A DNA stretch of 64,000 nt from an uncultured Chitinophaga sp. GTDB lineage: Bacteria; Bacteroidota; Bacteroidia; Chitinophagales; Chitinophagaceae. The translations under genes were made by a program, and so were the position numbers. Of the stretch, positions 8,542 through 16,952 are shown in pieces (position 1 is the first letter of the stretch; each line of letters opens with the position of its first letter). The notes below the pieces were generated by a model. That model ran no database searches and had not been told where the DNA came from. It saw only the letters and a list, made by a program, of their open reading frames with translations. The stretch covers positions 1 through 64,000 of the forward strand of contig NZ_CABHOU010000041.1 of assembly GCF_902168175.1 (NCBI RefSeq). The letters run 5' to 3'.

Positions 8542-8549
8542 GCGTGGTG

Positions 8550-8557
8550 CAAAGATA
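8550..8557 (-). promoter_or_regulatory. -7 box of pyrD, near-leaderless
   Basis: TATCTTTG on the minus strand, then CACCACGC, then ATG. The spacing leaves almost no 5' UTR. Confidence 0.65.
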
Positions 8558-8624
8558 AAGTATAGGTAAATATCAGATGTATATTACCTTTCGTCAATAT
8601 TTACTATAATTCCGCGCAGACTAC

Positions 8625-8654
8625 TTGAAGTTTGGGCTGGGCAAATTACATTTG
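8625..8654 (+). promoter_or_regulatory. Putative promoter of the ECF sigma operon
   Basis: TACATTTG at 8647-8654 with TTG 19 nt upstream (8625-8627), 17 nt before the ATG at 8672. Fits the Bacteroidota -33/-7 pattern. Confidence 0.55.
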
Positions 8655-8671
8655 CCCTGTTAATTGCACAG

Positions 8672-9202
8672 ATGGAGTTACGGGAATTCGAAAAGATATT
8701 TAAGGAATACCATGCTCACTGCCTGGCTTTCGCCAGGCATTATACGGGCGATCCGCTGGATGGGGAGGAGGTAGTACAGCTTGTTTTCGCCCAGTTATGG
8801 GAAAAGCGGGCGGCTATCGCTATTACGGGTTCCGTAAAATCTTACCTGTTTACCGCCATCCGCAACACTGCCATCAGTCAGTGGCGTAAACAACAGGTGC
8901 GCAGCGACCGGGAAACGGGCTTTGGCCAGTTGCAGACCGCTACGATAGAATCGAACGTACAGGCCCGCGAACTGGAAAAGTTGCTGCATAAGGCACTTGA
9001 AAAGTTGCCGGAACGCTGCCGAGAGGTTTTTGTATTAAGCCGTCAGCAGCACCTGAAGTATGCCGAAATAGCCGTAGTCATGGATATTTCTGTTAAAACC
9101 GTGGAGAACCAGATGGGGAAAGCCCTCAAAATTCTGCACGGGGAACTGAGGGAATACCTGCCGCTGCTACTGGTGCTGTTACAGATCATGAAAAAAAATT
9201 AG
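8672..9202 (+). CDS. RNA polymerase ECF sigma factor (FecI-type)
   Basis: 176 residues. Region 2 is seen in DGEEVVQLVFAQLWEKR and region 4, the -35-binding helix-turn-helix, in YAEIAVVMDISVKTVENQMG. Sigma-70 ECF factors of this class are held by a FecR anti-sigma and released when a TonB receptor with an STN domain senses its ligand. The next three genes supply exactly those parts, so this is the regulator of the cassette at 8672-13772. Confidence 0.95.
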   Translation: MELREFEKIFKEYHAHCLAFARHYTGDPLDGEEVVQLVFAQLWEKRAAIAITGSVKSYLFTAIRNTAISQWRKQQVRSDRETGFGQLQTATIESNVQARELEKLLHKALEKLPERCREVFVLSRQQHLKYAEIAVVMDISVKTVENQMGKALKILHGELREYLPLLLVLLQIMKKN

Positions 9203-9260
9203 AACGGCGTAGGGGGCTACCTACCCTCCACGCGTCACATATAAAAGTTACACTGTTCAA

Positions 9261-10250
9261 ATGAGCGAATTACATCCCGACGAGGCATTGTATTCCCTGC
9301 TCTGCAAGTACCTGCTTAATGAAGCAGACGCTGTAGAAAGGCAATGGGTGGACTCCTGGTTACAGGGGAACACCGCCAATAAGGCGGTGCTCGATGGGGT
9401 GCGTAAAATGCTGAACGCGCCAATGCCGGCGCAGTTCAGCAGTCAAACAGTGGATACGGAGGCTTCGTGGCAAAGGCTTTTAAATACCATTCAGCCTGAA
9501 GTGCAGGAAACACCGGTATTTAAGCTGCCCGAAACCAAAAAGCCGGGCTTCCGCTGGTATTATGCCGCGGCGGCAGTGGTGGTTATCGCCGTAGGACTTG
9601 GTCTTTATAATATGATTTATAAAGAGGATGCAGTGGTGAAGGCCCTGGCCGGCCCGCTGGTACAAACCCTGCCCGATGGCAGTACGGTGAAGCTGGACAG
9701 CCTCTCCGAAATTACAGTTGCCGGCGATTTTGGCAAAAATGACAGGGTAGTATATCTCAAAGGAAAAGCCTTTTTCGATATCACGGCCGATGAAAAGCAC
9801 CCCTTCGAAGTGCGCATGAACGACGATATGAAGGTAAGGGTGCTGGGAACACAGTTCTCTATCGACTTCCGTGAGAACATACCACTAAATATTCACGTAG
9901 TAAGTGGTAAAATTATGGTGATGAGCAGCAAACAAAACAGGAGCGTAGTGCTTACGCCCGGCATGCTGCTGCACCAGGAAAAGCCCGGTGTTAAACCGCA
10001 GATAGTAGAACATGTGGTAAGCGTAGAGAAAAAGGAATTGTCGTTTGACGACGCCCCGCTTTCGGCAGTGCTGGAAACAGTGGAAACGGTGTATAACGTG
10101 AAGTTTGAAGTGAAAGATGCGGCGCTGTTAAAAATGCCTCTAAAAACTAATTTCAGCAACGAACCTATAGAGAAGGTATTGGAAACGCTGGAATTTATGA
10201 CAAATACAACGATAGAAATTAAAGCCCCGGGTCTGTATATCATCGAATAA
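9261..10250 (+). CDS. FecR family anti-sigma factor with DUF4974
   Basis: 329 residues. A cytoplasmic N-terminus of about 95 residues is followed by one membrane helix (YYAAAAVVVIAVGLGLYNM). The periplasmic FecR domain (VQTLPDGSTVKLDSLSEI, KGKAFFDI) and a C-terminal DUF4974 domain (LSFDDAPLSAVLETVETVY) follow. It binds the sigma factor and receives the signal from the STN domain of the next gene's product. It lies 58 bp after the sigma gene and 28 bp before the receptor. Confidence 0.95.
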   Translation: MSELHPDEALYSLLCKYLLNEADAVERQWVDSWLQGNTANKAVLDGVRKMLNAPMPAQFSSQTVDTEASWQRLLNTIQPEVQETPVFKLPETKKPGFRWYYAAAAVVVIAVGLGLYNMIYKEDAVVKALAGPLVQTLPDGSTVKLDSLSEITVAGDFGKNDRVVYLKGKAFFDITADEKHPFEVRMNDDMKVRVLGTQFSIDFRENIPLNIHVVSGKIMVMSSKQNRSVVLTPGMLLHQEKPGVKPQIVEHVVSVEKKELSFDDAPLSAVLETVETVYNVKFEVKDAALLKMPLKTNFSNEPIEKVLETLEFMTNTTIEIKAPGLYIIE

Positions 10251-10278
10251 TAAAAGCTATAACTCGTAACGCCTTATA

Positions 10279-12921
10279 ATGAAACCGCTAGCCAGGAAAC
10301 TGCTGTTGGGAATGCTTTTGCTATATTGTCCGCTACAGTCGTGGGCATGGAACTGGCGTACACGTGTATCTGTTTCCCTCAAAAAACAACCCCTGCACGA
10401 AGTATGTCGTCATCTCGAAAAAGAATACGGTATTTTGTTTGCCTACAGCCGCGATATTGTAAAAATGTCGCAGCCGGTAGATATTGATGTGAAGAACGTT
10501 CCGCTCAAACGTGTAATGGAAATGCTGTTCGAAGAAAATGGGGTGGAGTATAAAAAGATCGGTGAACAGATCGTACTTACGGTGAAAAAGAAAGAACAAC
10601 GTACCATTAATGGTTATATAGAGGATGGGCGCACGGGCGAAAGGCTGATCGGTGCTACCATTTATTCGCCTGTGCTGCAGGTGGGCACGGTTACCAACCA
10701 ATATGGCTTCTATAGTATCACCACTAAAAAAGATACCCTTACCCTGATTGTTACTTACCTCGGCTACGACCCCCTGGTATTAAGGCTGGAGGATAAAATG
10801 AGCCGGCAGATCAAAGTGCAGCTTACGCCATCGAATATGTTAAAACAGGTAGAAGTATCGGAGTCTACACCCAAGCTGCAAGACCAAACGCAGATGAGTC
10901 GTGTGAGCCTGCCAATGGTGAGTGTAAAAGCGATGCCAAAGTTATTGGGAGAGGCGGATGTGATGCGTGCAATGATGTCGATGCCCGGCGTAAGCGGCGG
11001 CCGTGAAGGCGCTAGCGGACTGAATGTGCGTGGTGGCAGCCCCGATCAGAACCTGGTGTTGCTGGACGGTACGCCGGTATATAATCCTTCCCACGCTTTT
11101 GGCATTTTCTCTGTTTTTAATCCGGACATGGTAAAGAATGTCGAGCTGTATAAGGGCGCGTTCCCGGCCAGATATGGTGGCCGTTTGTCGTCGGTAGCCG
11201 ATATCTCACTTAAAGACGGAGATATGCGTAAGTATCATGGCGAGGTATCGCTGGGCATACTTTCTGCGAAGTTTATGGTGGAAGGGCCCATCTGGAAAAA
11301 TAAGACATCGTTTGTGGTTACCGGCCGGCGCAGCTTGTTCGATATGTATCTTAGCGACCTGGCTGACCAGGAACTGGAACTTGGCGAAAAAGGTGAATTC
11401 TTCGCCTACTTCTATGATGTGAATGCTAAGATCAACCACATCTTTTCTTCGCGCGACCGTTTGTTCATCAGTGCTTACGGCGGGCAGGATAATATGAAGG
11501 TGCTGAAGGACATTGATAAGTTCGATGCAGATGGGGTGAAAAGTTTCAATGAATATCTCAATTTCAGGTTAGGCTGGGGCAACCAGATTTATTCCATACG
11601 CTGGAACCATATATTTAATCCAAGGCTGTTTTCTAATGTCACCACCAGCTTTTCCCAGTTCTTTTTCCTGACAGACTATCGTTATCGATACGAGTCGTAC
11701 AAAGTGCCCGACAGAGATAACCTGTTCGGCAAGTATTATTCCCGTTCACAGAACGGCTCTTTAAAAATGGATTTTGATTACAGGCCGCATCCTGATCATG
11801 CAGTGCGTTTCGGACTGCATAGTACCTATCATATTTTTGAACCGGGTATCACTCAGTTTGCTGATGATGGAGAAGACCGGCCTAAAACGGATACAGTTTA
11901 TAACAAACAGAAACCCGGAGGACTCGAGTTGTCGCTGTACGGCGAAGACGACTGGCGCATCCGCGACTCCCTGCACCTCAACCTGGGCGTGCATATCTCA
12001 GCCTTCATGATATTTCCTAAAACCTATGTTTCGGTACAGCCCCGGCTGGGTTTTCGTTACATGTTGCCGCGTAACTGGGCAGTGAAATTGTCTTATACCA
12101 ACATGGTGCAATACATTCACCTGCTCACCAATAACAATACTTACCTGCCTACCGATCTCTGGGTACCGGTTACCGAAAAGGTAAAACCCATGACGTCTAA
12201 CCAGGTGGCAATTGGACTCGCCAAAACCAGTAAAGATCAGCAGTACGAAGTTTCACTGGAAGGTTATTATAAGTCGCTGAATAACGTAATTGAGTACGAA
12301 GAACAGGTATCGAATTTTCAGTCTGCTTCAAAAAACTGGGATGAAAAAGTAATCAGAGGGAGTGGCAGCAGTTATGGAATGGAGTTGCTGGTGCAAAAGA
12401 AAACCGGTCGTACACAGGGTTCTGTAGCCTACACGCTGTCGCGCTCTAACCGCAGTTTTCCCACTATCAACAACGGCCGTGTCTTCCCTTACAAGTACGA
12501 TCGTTTGCATGATGTGGAATTCACCATTATGCATAAGTTCAAAAAGAACTGGGAACTGGCTGCTAACTGGGAATTTTCCTCGGGCGTTCCTTTAACGATG
12601 CCTTCGGCCAGTTATGAACCTGGTACTGGCGCTTCGCCGTACGACCCGGTCGTGGACCCTGGCAATGGACAGGTAGACCTGGTGAAAGATCGAAATACAC
12701 TCCGTATGGCCGAGCAGCATCGCCTGGACGTTAGCGTTAGTTATAACTGGCAGCGGAAACTATTTGCCTATATGATCAACCTAAGCGTGTATAATGCTTA
12801 TAACCAAATGAACCCGTTCTATTACTATTATGCTCATAATGAGGGAACCGGAAAACGGGAGCTTACACAGTTAACGCTGATCCCTGTATTGCCGAGTCTC
12901 ACTTTTTCAATGCGTTTTTAA
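10279..12921 (+). CDS. TonB-dependent receptor with STN and carboxypeptidase-like domains
   Basis: 880 residues. After a signal peptide ending near SWA (residue 23) come an STN domain (VSLKKQPLHEVCRHLEKEYG, about 30-105), a carboxypeptidase-regulatory-like beta sandwich (INGYIEDGRTGERLIGATI), a plug (LGEADVMRAMMSMPGV, GLNVRGGSPDQNLVLLDGTP) and a 22-strand barrel ending in FSMRF. STN marks a transducing receptor that signals to FecR. The substrate is not evident. There is no SusD; instead a DUF4249 gene overlaps the stop by 1 bp (TAATG). Confidence 0.95.
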   Translation: MKPLARKLLLGMLLLYCPLQSWAWNWRTRVSVSLKKQPLHEVCRHLEKEYGILFAYSRDIVKMSQPVDIDVKNVPLKRVMEMLFEENGVEYKKIGEQIVLTVKKKEQRTINGYIEDGRTGERLIGATIYSPVLQVGTVTNQYGFYSITTKKDTLTLIVTYLGYDPLVLRLEDKMSRQIKVQLTPSNMLKQVEVSESTPKLQDQTQMSRVSLPMVSVKAMPKLLGEADVMRAMMSMPGVSGGREGASGLNVRGGSPDQNLVLLDGTPVYNPSHAFGIFSVFNPDMVKNVELYKGAFPARYGGRLSSVADISLKDGDMRKYHGEVSLGILSAKFMVEGPIWKNKTSFVVTGRRSLFDMYLSDLADQELELGEKGEFFAYFYDVNAKINHIFSSRDRLFISAYGGQDNMKVLKDIDKFDADGVKSFNEYLNFRLGWGNQIYSIRWNHIFNPRLFSNVTTSFSQFFFLTDYRYRYESYKVPDRDNLFGKYYSRSQNGSLKMDFDYRPHPDHAVRFGLHSTYHIFEPGITQFADDGEDRPKTDTVYNKQKPGGLELSLYGEDDWRIRDSLHLNLGVHISAFMIFPKTYVSVQPRLGFRYMLPRNWAVKLSYTNMVQYIHLLTNNNTYLPTDLWVPVTEKVKPMTSNQVAIGLAKTSKDQQYEVSLEGYYKSLNNVIEYEEQVSNFQSASKNWDEKVIRGSGSSYGMELLVQKKTGRTQGSVAYTLSRSNRSFPTINNGRVFPYKYDRLHDVEFTIMHKFKKNWELAANWEFSSGVPLTMPSASYEPGTGASPYDPVVDPGNGQVDLVKDRNTLRMAEQHRLDVSVSYNWQRKLFAYMINLSVYNAYNQMNPFYYYYAHNEGTGKRELTQLTLIPVLPSLTFSMRF

Positions 12922-13772
12922 TGATGAGAAAGATAACATTGCTGATAATTAGCGCTTTCCTGTTTACTTCCTGCCTGAAGACGGTGGATATGGATTTGCC
13001 GTATGATGGGGATAAAATAGTGGTAAACGCCTTTATGCAGGTAGATAGTGTGGTGTATATACGTGTTACCAAAAGTGAGCCGCCGGGCAGCAACTCATTT
13101 ACGGAACTGGATAAGGCCACGGTGTCGCTGTTCGAGAACGACCAGGAAATTCCGGTTACCCGCAAAGTGATTAATGGTTTGGGATATTTTGTATCTGCCC
13201 GGCAAATAAAATATGGTTACAACTATAAGGTAAAAGCCACCGCCGATAATCTTACTGCTGTAAGTGCTGTTGATTCGCTGCCGCAGCAACCTATGGTAGG
13301 TCTGCCCTCGGGTTTTGTGGGTGGTAACAGAATTCAGTTTAAGCTGCAGGACCGTGCAGGTTTTACCGATTATTACCGCTTTCGTATTTACCTGGCAGAG
13401 GTATCCGGCGGCCGGCCAGTTCCGGTAACACCGCTGAAAGTGCGTTTTGATCCTTCTTATAATAATGAGTTCATCGATATCTTCAGCCGCGAATATTATG
13501 TCACGAATATCATTAGCGACGAAAGGTTTAGCGGCAGCGAGGTAAATGTAGTGATGCAAACAGAAAATCCTTTACCGGCAGATCAGTACCTGGTGGTGGA
13601 AGTCACCGCGCTTACCCCAACGGCTTTCAAGTACCTGAAAAGCCTTCAGTATCAGGGTGCTAATGTGGAGAATCCCCTGGTTGAACCAGCTACGGTTTTT
13701 TCAAATGTAACCGGCGGTTATGGCATTGTGGCAGGTATTAACAGTACCCGCGTTCCGTTTAAGGCAAATTGA
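12921..13772 (+). CDS. DUF4249 domain-containing lipoprotein
   Basis: 283 residues with a lipoprotein signal (LLIISAFLFTSC, Cys near residue 18). The start KTVDMDLPYDGDKIVVNAFM is characteristic of DUF4249, which is regularly paired with STN-type TonB receptors in Bacteroidota. Its position replaces SusD, so a surface-exposed ligand-binding partner is a fair inference, not shown by any motif. The ATG overlaps the receptor stop; a second ATG follows at once (12924). Last gene of the sigma operon. Confidence 0.88.
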   Translation: MMRKITLLIISAFLFTSCLKTVDMDLPYDGDKIVVNAFMQVDSVVYIRVTKSEPPGSNSFTELDKATVSLFENDQEIPVTRKVINGLGYFVSARQIKYGYNYKVKATADNLTAVSAVDSLPQQPMVGLPSGFVGGNRIQFKLQDRAGFTDYYRFRIYLAEVSGGRPVPVTPLKVRFDPSYNNEFIDIFSREYYVTNIISDERFSGSEVNVVMQTENPLPADQYLVVEVTALTPTAFKYLKSLQYQGANVENPLVEPATVFSNVTGGYGIVAGINSTRVPFKAN

Positions 13773-13783
13773 TCAGGAAACCT

Positions 13784-13791
13784 TAAATTTG
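13784..13791 (+). promoter_or_regulatory. Possible -7 box of the thiolase gene
   Basis: TAAATTTG, 22 nt before the ATG at 13814, without a good -33 element. Confidence 0.35.
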
Positions 13792-13813
13792 GTATGGACA
13801 AAATCAGTTAGCC

Positions 13814-14989
13814 ATGCAGGAAGCATTTATCGTAGCCGGTTACAGGACTGCCGTGACGAAATCTAAGCGGGGAGGATTCCGCTTTTACCGTCCCGACGAC
13901 CTGGCCGTGGATGTGATTACCGGGTTATTAAAATCGGTGCCTCAACTGGAACCGGGCCGGGTCGACGATCTGATAGTAGGTAACGCCGTACCGGAAGCTG
14001 AACAGGGCCTGCAAATAGGTCGTCTTATTTCGGTACGTGCATTGGGAATAGAAGTGCCGGGCATGACGGTGAACCGTTACTGTGCCTCGGGCCTCGAAAC
14101 CATTGCCATCGCCACGGCCAAAATTCAAAGCGGCCAGGCCGATTGTATTATCGCAGGGGGAACCGAAAGCATGAGCCTTGTACCCGTTGCCGGTTGGAAA
14201 ACAGTACCCAACTACACCGTTACCAGCACTACTCCCGACTATTATCTCAGCATGGGCCTCACCGCCGAAGCGGTAGCCAACGAATTCAATATCAGCCGCC
14301 AGCAGCAGGACGAGTTCTCGTACCAGTCGCACCAGCGCGCTATTAATGCCATTAAAAACGGGCATTTCAAAGAAGGTATTCTTCCTATTAATGTGGAAGA
14401 AGTGTACCTCGATGAAAAAGGTAAAAAGCAAAAACGCAGTTATACGGTAGATACAGATGAGGGGCCACGCGCCGACACATCGCTGGACGCGCTGGGTAAA
14501 CTGAAACCCGTATTTGCTGCGAATGGTTCTGTAACTGCGGGCAACTCTTCGCAAACTTCCGATGGTGCAGCGTTTGTGGTGGTAATGAGTGGCAAAATGA
14601 TGAAGGAACTGGGGCTGGAGCCCATTGGTCGCCTTGTATCCTGCGTATCTGCAGGTGTACATCCCCGCATCATGGGTGTTGGTCCAATTGCAGCAGTACC
14701 CAAGGCATTGTCCCGCGCAGGGTTGTCGCTTAACGACATCGACCTGGTGGAGCTGAATGAGGCTTTCGCCTCGCAGTCTGTAGCCGTTATCCGCGAGCTG
14801 GGTATGGACCCCGGGAAAGTGAATATCAATGGTGGCGCCATTGCATTGGGGCACCCGTTGGGTTGTACCGGTGCAAAACTGTCTATACAACTGCTCAGCG
14901 ATCTGAAAAGGCTGAACAAAAAATATGGTATTGTAACCGCCTGTGTGGGTGGCGGACAGGGTATCGCGGGTGTGATAGAACGTTTGTAA
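13814..14989 (+). CDS. Acetyl-CoA acyltransferase (thiolase family)
   Basis: 391 residues. The nucleophilic Cys90 lies in NRYCASGLETI, the catalytic His in GGAIALGHPLGCTGAK and the second Cys in TACVGGGQGIAG. Thiolases cleave 3-ketoacyl-CoA in beta-oxidation or condense acetyl-CoA. Sequence and length fit the FadA/acyltransferase branch. It has its own terminator, so it is probably monocistronic; the 3-hydroxyacyl-CoA dehydrogenase at the right end of the window (63019) could act one step earlier in the same pathway. Gene symbol left empty because paralogues are common. Confidence 0.93.
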   Translation: MQEAFIVAGYRTAVTKSKRGGFRFYRPDDLAVDVITGLLKSVPQLEPGRVDDLIVGNAVPEAEQGLQIGRLISVRALGIEVPGMTVNRYCASGLETIAIATAKIQSGQADCIIAGGTESMSLVPVAGWKTVPNYTVTSTTPDYYLSMGLTAEAVANEFNISRQQQDEFSYQSHQRAINAIKNGHFKEGILPINVEEVYLDEKGKKQKRSYTVDTDEGPRADTSLDALGKLKPVFAANGSVTAGNSSQTSDGAAFVVVMSGKMMKELGLEPIGRLVSCVSAGVHPRIMGVGPIAAVPKALSRAGLSLNDIDLVELNEAFASQSVAVIRELGMDPGKVNINGGAIALGHPLGCTGAKLSIQLLSDLKRLNKKYGIVTACVGGGQGIAGVIERL

Positions 14990-15012
14990 TCAGTTAACTA
15001 TTTTATAATGAG

Positions 15013-15040
15013 GTGCTGGCCATGGGCCGGCACTTTTTTT
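15013..15040 (+). terminator. Intrinsic terminator after the thiolase gene
   Basis: Stem GTGCTGGCC / GGCCGGCAC with a 3-nt loop and seven T residues. The following 235 bp up to 15277 are AT-rich; I see no gene or convincing promoter there. Confidence 0.9.
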
Positions 15041-15277
15041 ATGTCTGCATACAATTAAATATGGCCCCGTACGTTTATCAACTACCAAATTGCCCTGAGT
15101 CAGGTAATATTTGATATATAGTTAATAGGAAATCCCAGGATGTAATCGTCGCTAAATCGCTCAAATCCAGTCCCAATGCCATCTTTTTTCCTGAATTATA
15201 TAAAATAATACAATTGAATTAAAGAATTTATTAATTTGGTTCCTGAAAAACCATCATCAATTCACTAACCGTATCTC

Positions 15278-16930
15278 ATGGATCGCAGAAGTTTTTTAAC
15301 ACTCGCCCCATCGCGCAATAAAAAAGCGCCTGTGAAAGCCGCGCGTACGCTTTCAGGACTAGCCCCTTACACTGGCACGTGGGACACTCCCCAGGTAGTG
15401 CATCTCCTGAAAAGAGCCATGTTCGGAGCCACTCCGGCAGATCTTACTCACTTCAAAGGAATGTCGATGTCGGCCGCTGTAGATGCGCTGCTTAACTTTG
15501 CAGACGTAACGCCGGCACCGCCTGTTAATAATTACCAGGCAGACGAAGCCGATCCTTATATCGCCGCAGGTGCTACCTGGGTAGCAGCGCCACCGGTAAC
15601 CGATATGGACGACCTGGAGAACGCACGCAGGCAATCATTTAAAGCATGGTGGATTGGATTGATGGTGAGCCAGCCAAGGAGCATGCGCGAAAAAATGACC
15701 CTCTTCTGGCACAATCACTTCGCAACAGAAGCAAGTACGATAAAAGACGCACGTTATGTGTACAAACACAATACAATGCTGCGCGCTAACGCCCTGGGCA
15801 ATTTCAAAGACCTTACCAAAGCAGTAACACTCGATCCTGGTATGCTGGTTTATCTTAACGGTTACCTGAACGAGAAAACAGCCGCGGACGAAAACTATGC
15901 ACGCGAGTTGCTGGAGTTGTTCACCTGCGGAAAGGGCCCTGAGTCCAAATACACAGAAGAAGATGTGAGAGCGGCCGCCCGGGTGCTTACAGGCTACCGC
16001 GTAGATCCCACTGGCATCAATTATTTCTTTGACGCTACCAAACACGATATAGAAAACAAAACCTTCTCGGCGTTCCTGTCTAACCGCGTTATTTCCGGCA
16101 GAACAGGCACAAATGGTGTACTGGAACTCGACGAAATGCTGAGCATCATTTTCCAGCAGCCGGAAGTTGCCAAATTCCTCTGCCGTAAATTCTATCGTTT
16201 CTTCGTGTACTACGAAATCGATGCGGCTACAGAAACGAATGTGATCGAACCTTTGGCAGAAATATTCAGAACAAGTAATTATGAAATAAAACCTCTACTC
16301 TCCGCACTTTTCAAAAGCGAACATTTTTACGATCCGTTGAATATGTCGTGCTTAATTAAAAGCCCGGTTGATCTCACCGTAGGACTTTGCCGTGAGTACG
16401 GCGTAACCTTCCCCGCTGCTACCGATTACGAGGCCGCATATGGTGTGTGGAGCGTTGTGCAGGGTGCTGCGGCAGGTCAGCAGCAAAACATTGGTGATCC
16501 TCCGCTGGTGTCGGGCTGGGAAGCTTACTTCCAGGAACCGCAGTTCCATGAGTTGTGGATTAACACAGATACTTACCCCAAACGTAATATGTTCACCGAT
16601 CAGATGATCACTTCCGGGTATTCGCGCGGGGGTGGTACGATCGTAATTGATCCGATAGCCTTTGCCGACCAGCTAAGCGCACCCGAAGACCTGATAACGT
16701 TAAGGGATGAATCGCTGGCTATTTTGCACAGGATGGATGTTTCAGCAGAGGTGAAAGAACAGCTCCGACTGATCCTTTTGTCCGGCGAACCCAGTGATTA
16801 CTACTGGACCGTTGCCTGGAACACGTACAAAGTAGATCCCAGCAACGATATGAATAAAAGCGTTGTGCTGAACCGTTTGCAACCGTTCTACAAGTACATT
16901 ATGGACCTGTCTGAATATCAATTATCCTGA
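15278..16930 (+). CDS. DUF1800 domain-containing protein
   Basis: 550 residues. DUF1800 is recognised from HLLKRAMFGATPADL near the N-terminus, SMREKMTLFWHNHFATE, ENYARELLELFTCG and AARVLTGY. The N-terminus (MDRRSFLTLAP) resembles a twin-arginine start but lacks a clear hydrophobic core. The biochemical function of DUF1800 is not established; it almost always neighbours a DUF1501 gene, as here (22 bp downstream), and the two are thought to act together at or outside the envelope. Confidence 0.9.
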   Translation: MDRRSFLTLAPSRNKKAPVKAARTLSGLAPYTGTWDTPQVVHLLKRAMFGATPADLTHFKGMSMSAAVDALLNFADVTPAPPVNNYQADEADPYIAAGATWVAAPPVTDMDDLENARRQSFKAWWIGLMVSQPRSMREKMTLFWHNHFATEASTIKDARYVYKHNTMLRANALGNFKDLTKAVTLDPGMLVYLNGYLNEKTAADENYARELLELFTCGKGPESKYTEEDVRAAARVLTGYRVDPTGINYFFDATKHDIENKTFSAFLSNRVISGRTGTNGVLELDEMLSIIFQQPEVAKFLCRKFYRFFVYYEIDAATETNVIEPLAEIFRTSNYEIKPLLSALFKSEHFYDPLNMSCLIKSPVDLTVGLCREYGVTFPAATDYEAAYGVWSVVQGAAAGQQQNIGDPPLVSGWEAYFQEPQFHELWINTDTYPKRNMFTDQMITSGYSRGGGTIVIDPIAFADQLSAPEDLITLRDESLAILHRMDVSAEVKEQLRLILLSGEPSDYYWTVAWNTYKVDPSNDMNKSVVLNRLQPFYKYIMDLSEYQLS

Positions 16931-16952
16931 TCAACTTTTTGAAAAGCCTACT

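Noticed and set aside
13928..14890. 320-codon minus-strand ORF opposite the thiolase gene
   Set aside because: Composition unlike a real protein and the plus strand has all thiolase motifs.
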